From positions 568,144-632,143 of the forward strand of contig NZ_CP061288.1 of NCBI RefSeq assembly GCF_018687355.1: DNA of 64,000 bases, given 5' to 3'. Shown here piece by piece: positions 63,047 to 64,000 of the stretch. A model generated the notes under the pieces. The model saw nothing but the letters and a program-made list of their open reading frames with translations, did no database searches and was not told the origin of the DNA. Origin of the DNA: Polynucleobacter sp. VK25 (GTDB taxonomy: Bacteria; Pseudomonadota; Gammaproteobacteria; Burkholderiales; Burkholderiaceae). The position numbers were made by a program, and so were the translations under genes. How positions within the stretch are numbered: position 1 is the first letter of the stretch; every line of letters begins with the position of its first letter.

Positions 63047-64000
63047 ATGAACTCCAATTCACAAACTACATCCACTCCACTCTTTGCGCTTGTAGACGTA
63101 AACAATTTCTACGTTTCTTGTGAGCGCGTATTTCAGCCTAGGCTAGAAGAGGTACCGATGGTGGTGCTATCGAATAATGACGGCTGTGCCGTAGCGCGTA
63201 GTGCTGAAGTCAAAGCGCTTGGCGTAAAAATGGGTACGCCTTGGTTTCAGATGAAGGATCTTGCCAAAAAGCATGGTATTCAAGCTTATTCATCTAATTA
63301 CACCTTGTATGGCGACATGAGCAGTCGTGTAGTTCAGGTGTTGAGAGCTTTCACTCCAAACCTGGAGGTTTACAGCATCGACGAGAGTTTTTTGCAGATC
63401 GAGACTGTACTTAAGCAATATCAAGACACAATTGAGTTGGGTCAGAAGATTAAGCAGCAAGTCAAAGATACCACCGGCTTGCCAGTCTGTGTAGGCATTG
63501 GTGCCAGCAAGACCTTGGCAAAGCTTGCTAACCACCTAGCTAAAAAGCACAAGCAGTTTGTTGGCATATGTGATGTCAATGCGATGGCAAATGAAGAGCT
63601 CTATCAGTGGATGAGTGAGACTGAAGTGGGTGAGGTCTGGGGTGTAGGCAAACAAATTGCCAAGAAACTCAAAGCCCAAAATATTCTGAGCGTGTTTGAT
63701 CTCTTACAAGCTTCACCACAAGCGATGCGTCAACAGTTTGGCGTAGTTATGGAGCGTCTCTGCTACGAGCTGCGCGGGACATCTTGCTTGCAGTTGGAAG
63801 AAGTCGCGCCAGCCAAACAGCAAATCATTGCTTCACGCAGTTTTGGAAAGTTGGTGACGAGCCAGGTAGAGCTTGCAGAATCAGTTGCCACCCATGTGGC
63901 GCGTGCAGCTGAAAAACTCAGAGCACAAAACAGCACTACGGGTGCGCTCACGGTATTTATTCAGACTAATCCGTTTAAGCAAAACGAGCCACAGCATCAT
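63047..64000 (+). CDS. umuC: Translesion DNA polymerase V catalytic subunit (partial)
   Basis: 318 visible codons starting at ATG 63047, one base after the umuD stop, and continuing past the window end. The Y-family palm has [18 protein letters not shown] with the catalytic Asp, [20 protein letters not shown], and the SIDESFLQI motif with the second catalytic Asp and Glu. [19 protein letters not shown] follows. The C-terminal little finger and any beta-clamp site are outside the window. Confidence 0.95.
   Translation, partial: MNSNSQTTSTPLFALVDVNNFYVSCERVFQPRLEEVPMVVLSNNDGCAVARSAEVKALGVKMGTPWFQMKDLAKKHGIQAYSSNYTLYGDMSSRVVQVLRAFTPNLEVYSIDESFLQIETVLKQYQDTIELGQKIKQQVKDTTGLPVCVGIGASKTLAKLANHLAKKHKQFVGICDVNAMANEELYQWMSETEVGEVWGVGKQIAKKLKAQNILSVFDLLQASPQAMRQQFGVVMERLCYELRGTSCLQLEEVAPAKQQIIASRSFGKLVTSQVELAESVATHVARAAEKLRAQNSTTGALTVFIQTNPFKQNEPQHH

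Noticed and set aside
1-64000. CRISPR arrays, insertion sequences, prophage genes, tRNA and rRNA genes
   Set aside because: I looked for regularly spaced repeats, transposase motifs, integrases and cloverleaf-like sequences and found none that I can support.

Overview
The window looks like core chromosome of a free-living betaproteobacterium of the Burkholderiaceae. A Polynucleobacter-like freshwater organism is my best guess. This rests on five orphan Bug/TctC-type substrate-binding proteins, a moderate G+C content, short intergenic gaps, the DUF5993-DsbB pair and the AddAB-like exonuclease; it is inference, since no rRNA or marker gene is present. I see no insertion sequence, phage gene, CRISPR array or tRNA. 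Nearly all of the 64 kb is coding, and no gene-free stretch exceeds 300 bases.

Layout. 1-3 kb: a membrane protein cut by the window edge, cytochrome b561 behind a possible Fur box, and an lldD operon whose second gene (DUF4239 type) has no normal start codon. 3-16 kb: two EamA exporters, a class V aminotransferase, a nitrobindin-like protein, NAD(P)HX dehydratase, a beta-CASP nuclease, a LOG protein, a degenerate ion-channel-like protein, a YhiN flavoprotein, TerC, a Bug receptor and a truncated haemoglobin. 16-28 kb: a phasin-like protein, a Tat-exported FAH-family enzyme, a four-domain rhodanese, an H1-like histone, MmsB, SelD, TlpA, a Tat-exported transglutaminase, RhlE, a thiol dioxygenase and a YbgC thioesterase.

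28-36 kb: an internally duplicated exported protein, then a molybdate/tungstate block (Mop protein, two TupA/WtpA-like binding proteins, a ModE/PBP regulator and ModA) that lacks permease and ATPase genes, then Fur-box-preceded feoAB. 36-45 kb: Bug receptors mixed with FAH hydrolases, an exported class II aldolase-fold protein, a cytochrome c, a SemiSWEET, a lipoprotein hydrolase, a crotonase and DUF5993-DsbB. 45-50 kb: four consecutive predicted lipoproteins (COG3014-like, YcfL, LpoB and a second LpoB/CsgG-like protein), probably a peptidoglycan-synthesis activator system. 50-64 kb: MATE and ArnT-like membrane proteins, ribosomal protein L31B, Rho, thioredoxin, an AddB/AddA-like pair, DUF1993 and a LexA-controlled umuDC operon cut by the window end.

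Themes. Several enzymes of normally cytosolic families (FAH, class II aldolase) carry export signals and lie near periplasmic organic-acid receptors. Metal and oxyanion acquisition (Fe, Mo/W) and DNA repair (AddAB, UmuDC) form compact units. The most unusual observations are the ATT-start DUF4239 gene, the permease-less Mo/W cluster, the exported aldolase coupled to a Bug receptor, the four-lipoprotein LpoB cluster and the nearly leaderless umuD. Function calls come from motif recognition by eye; no database search was run.
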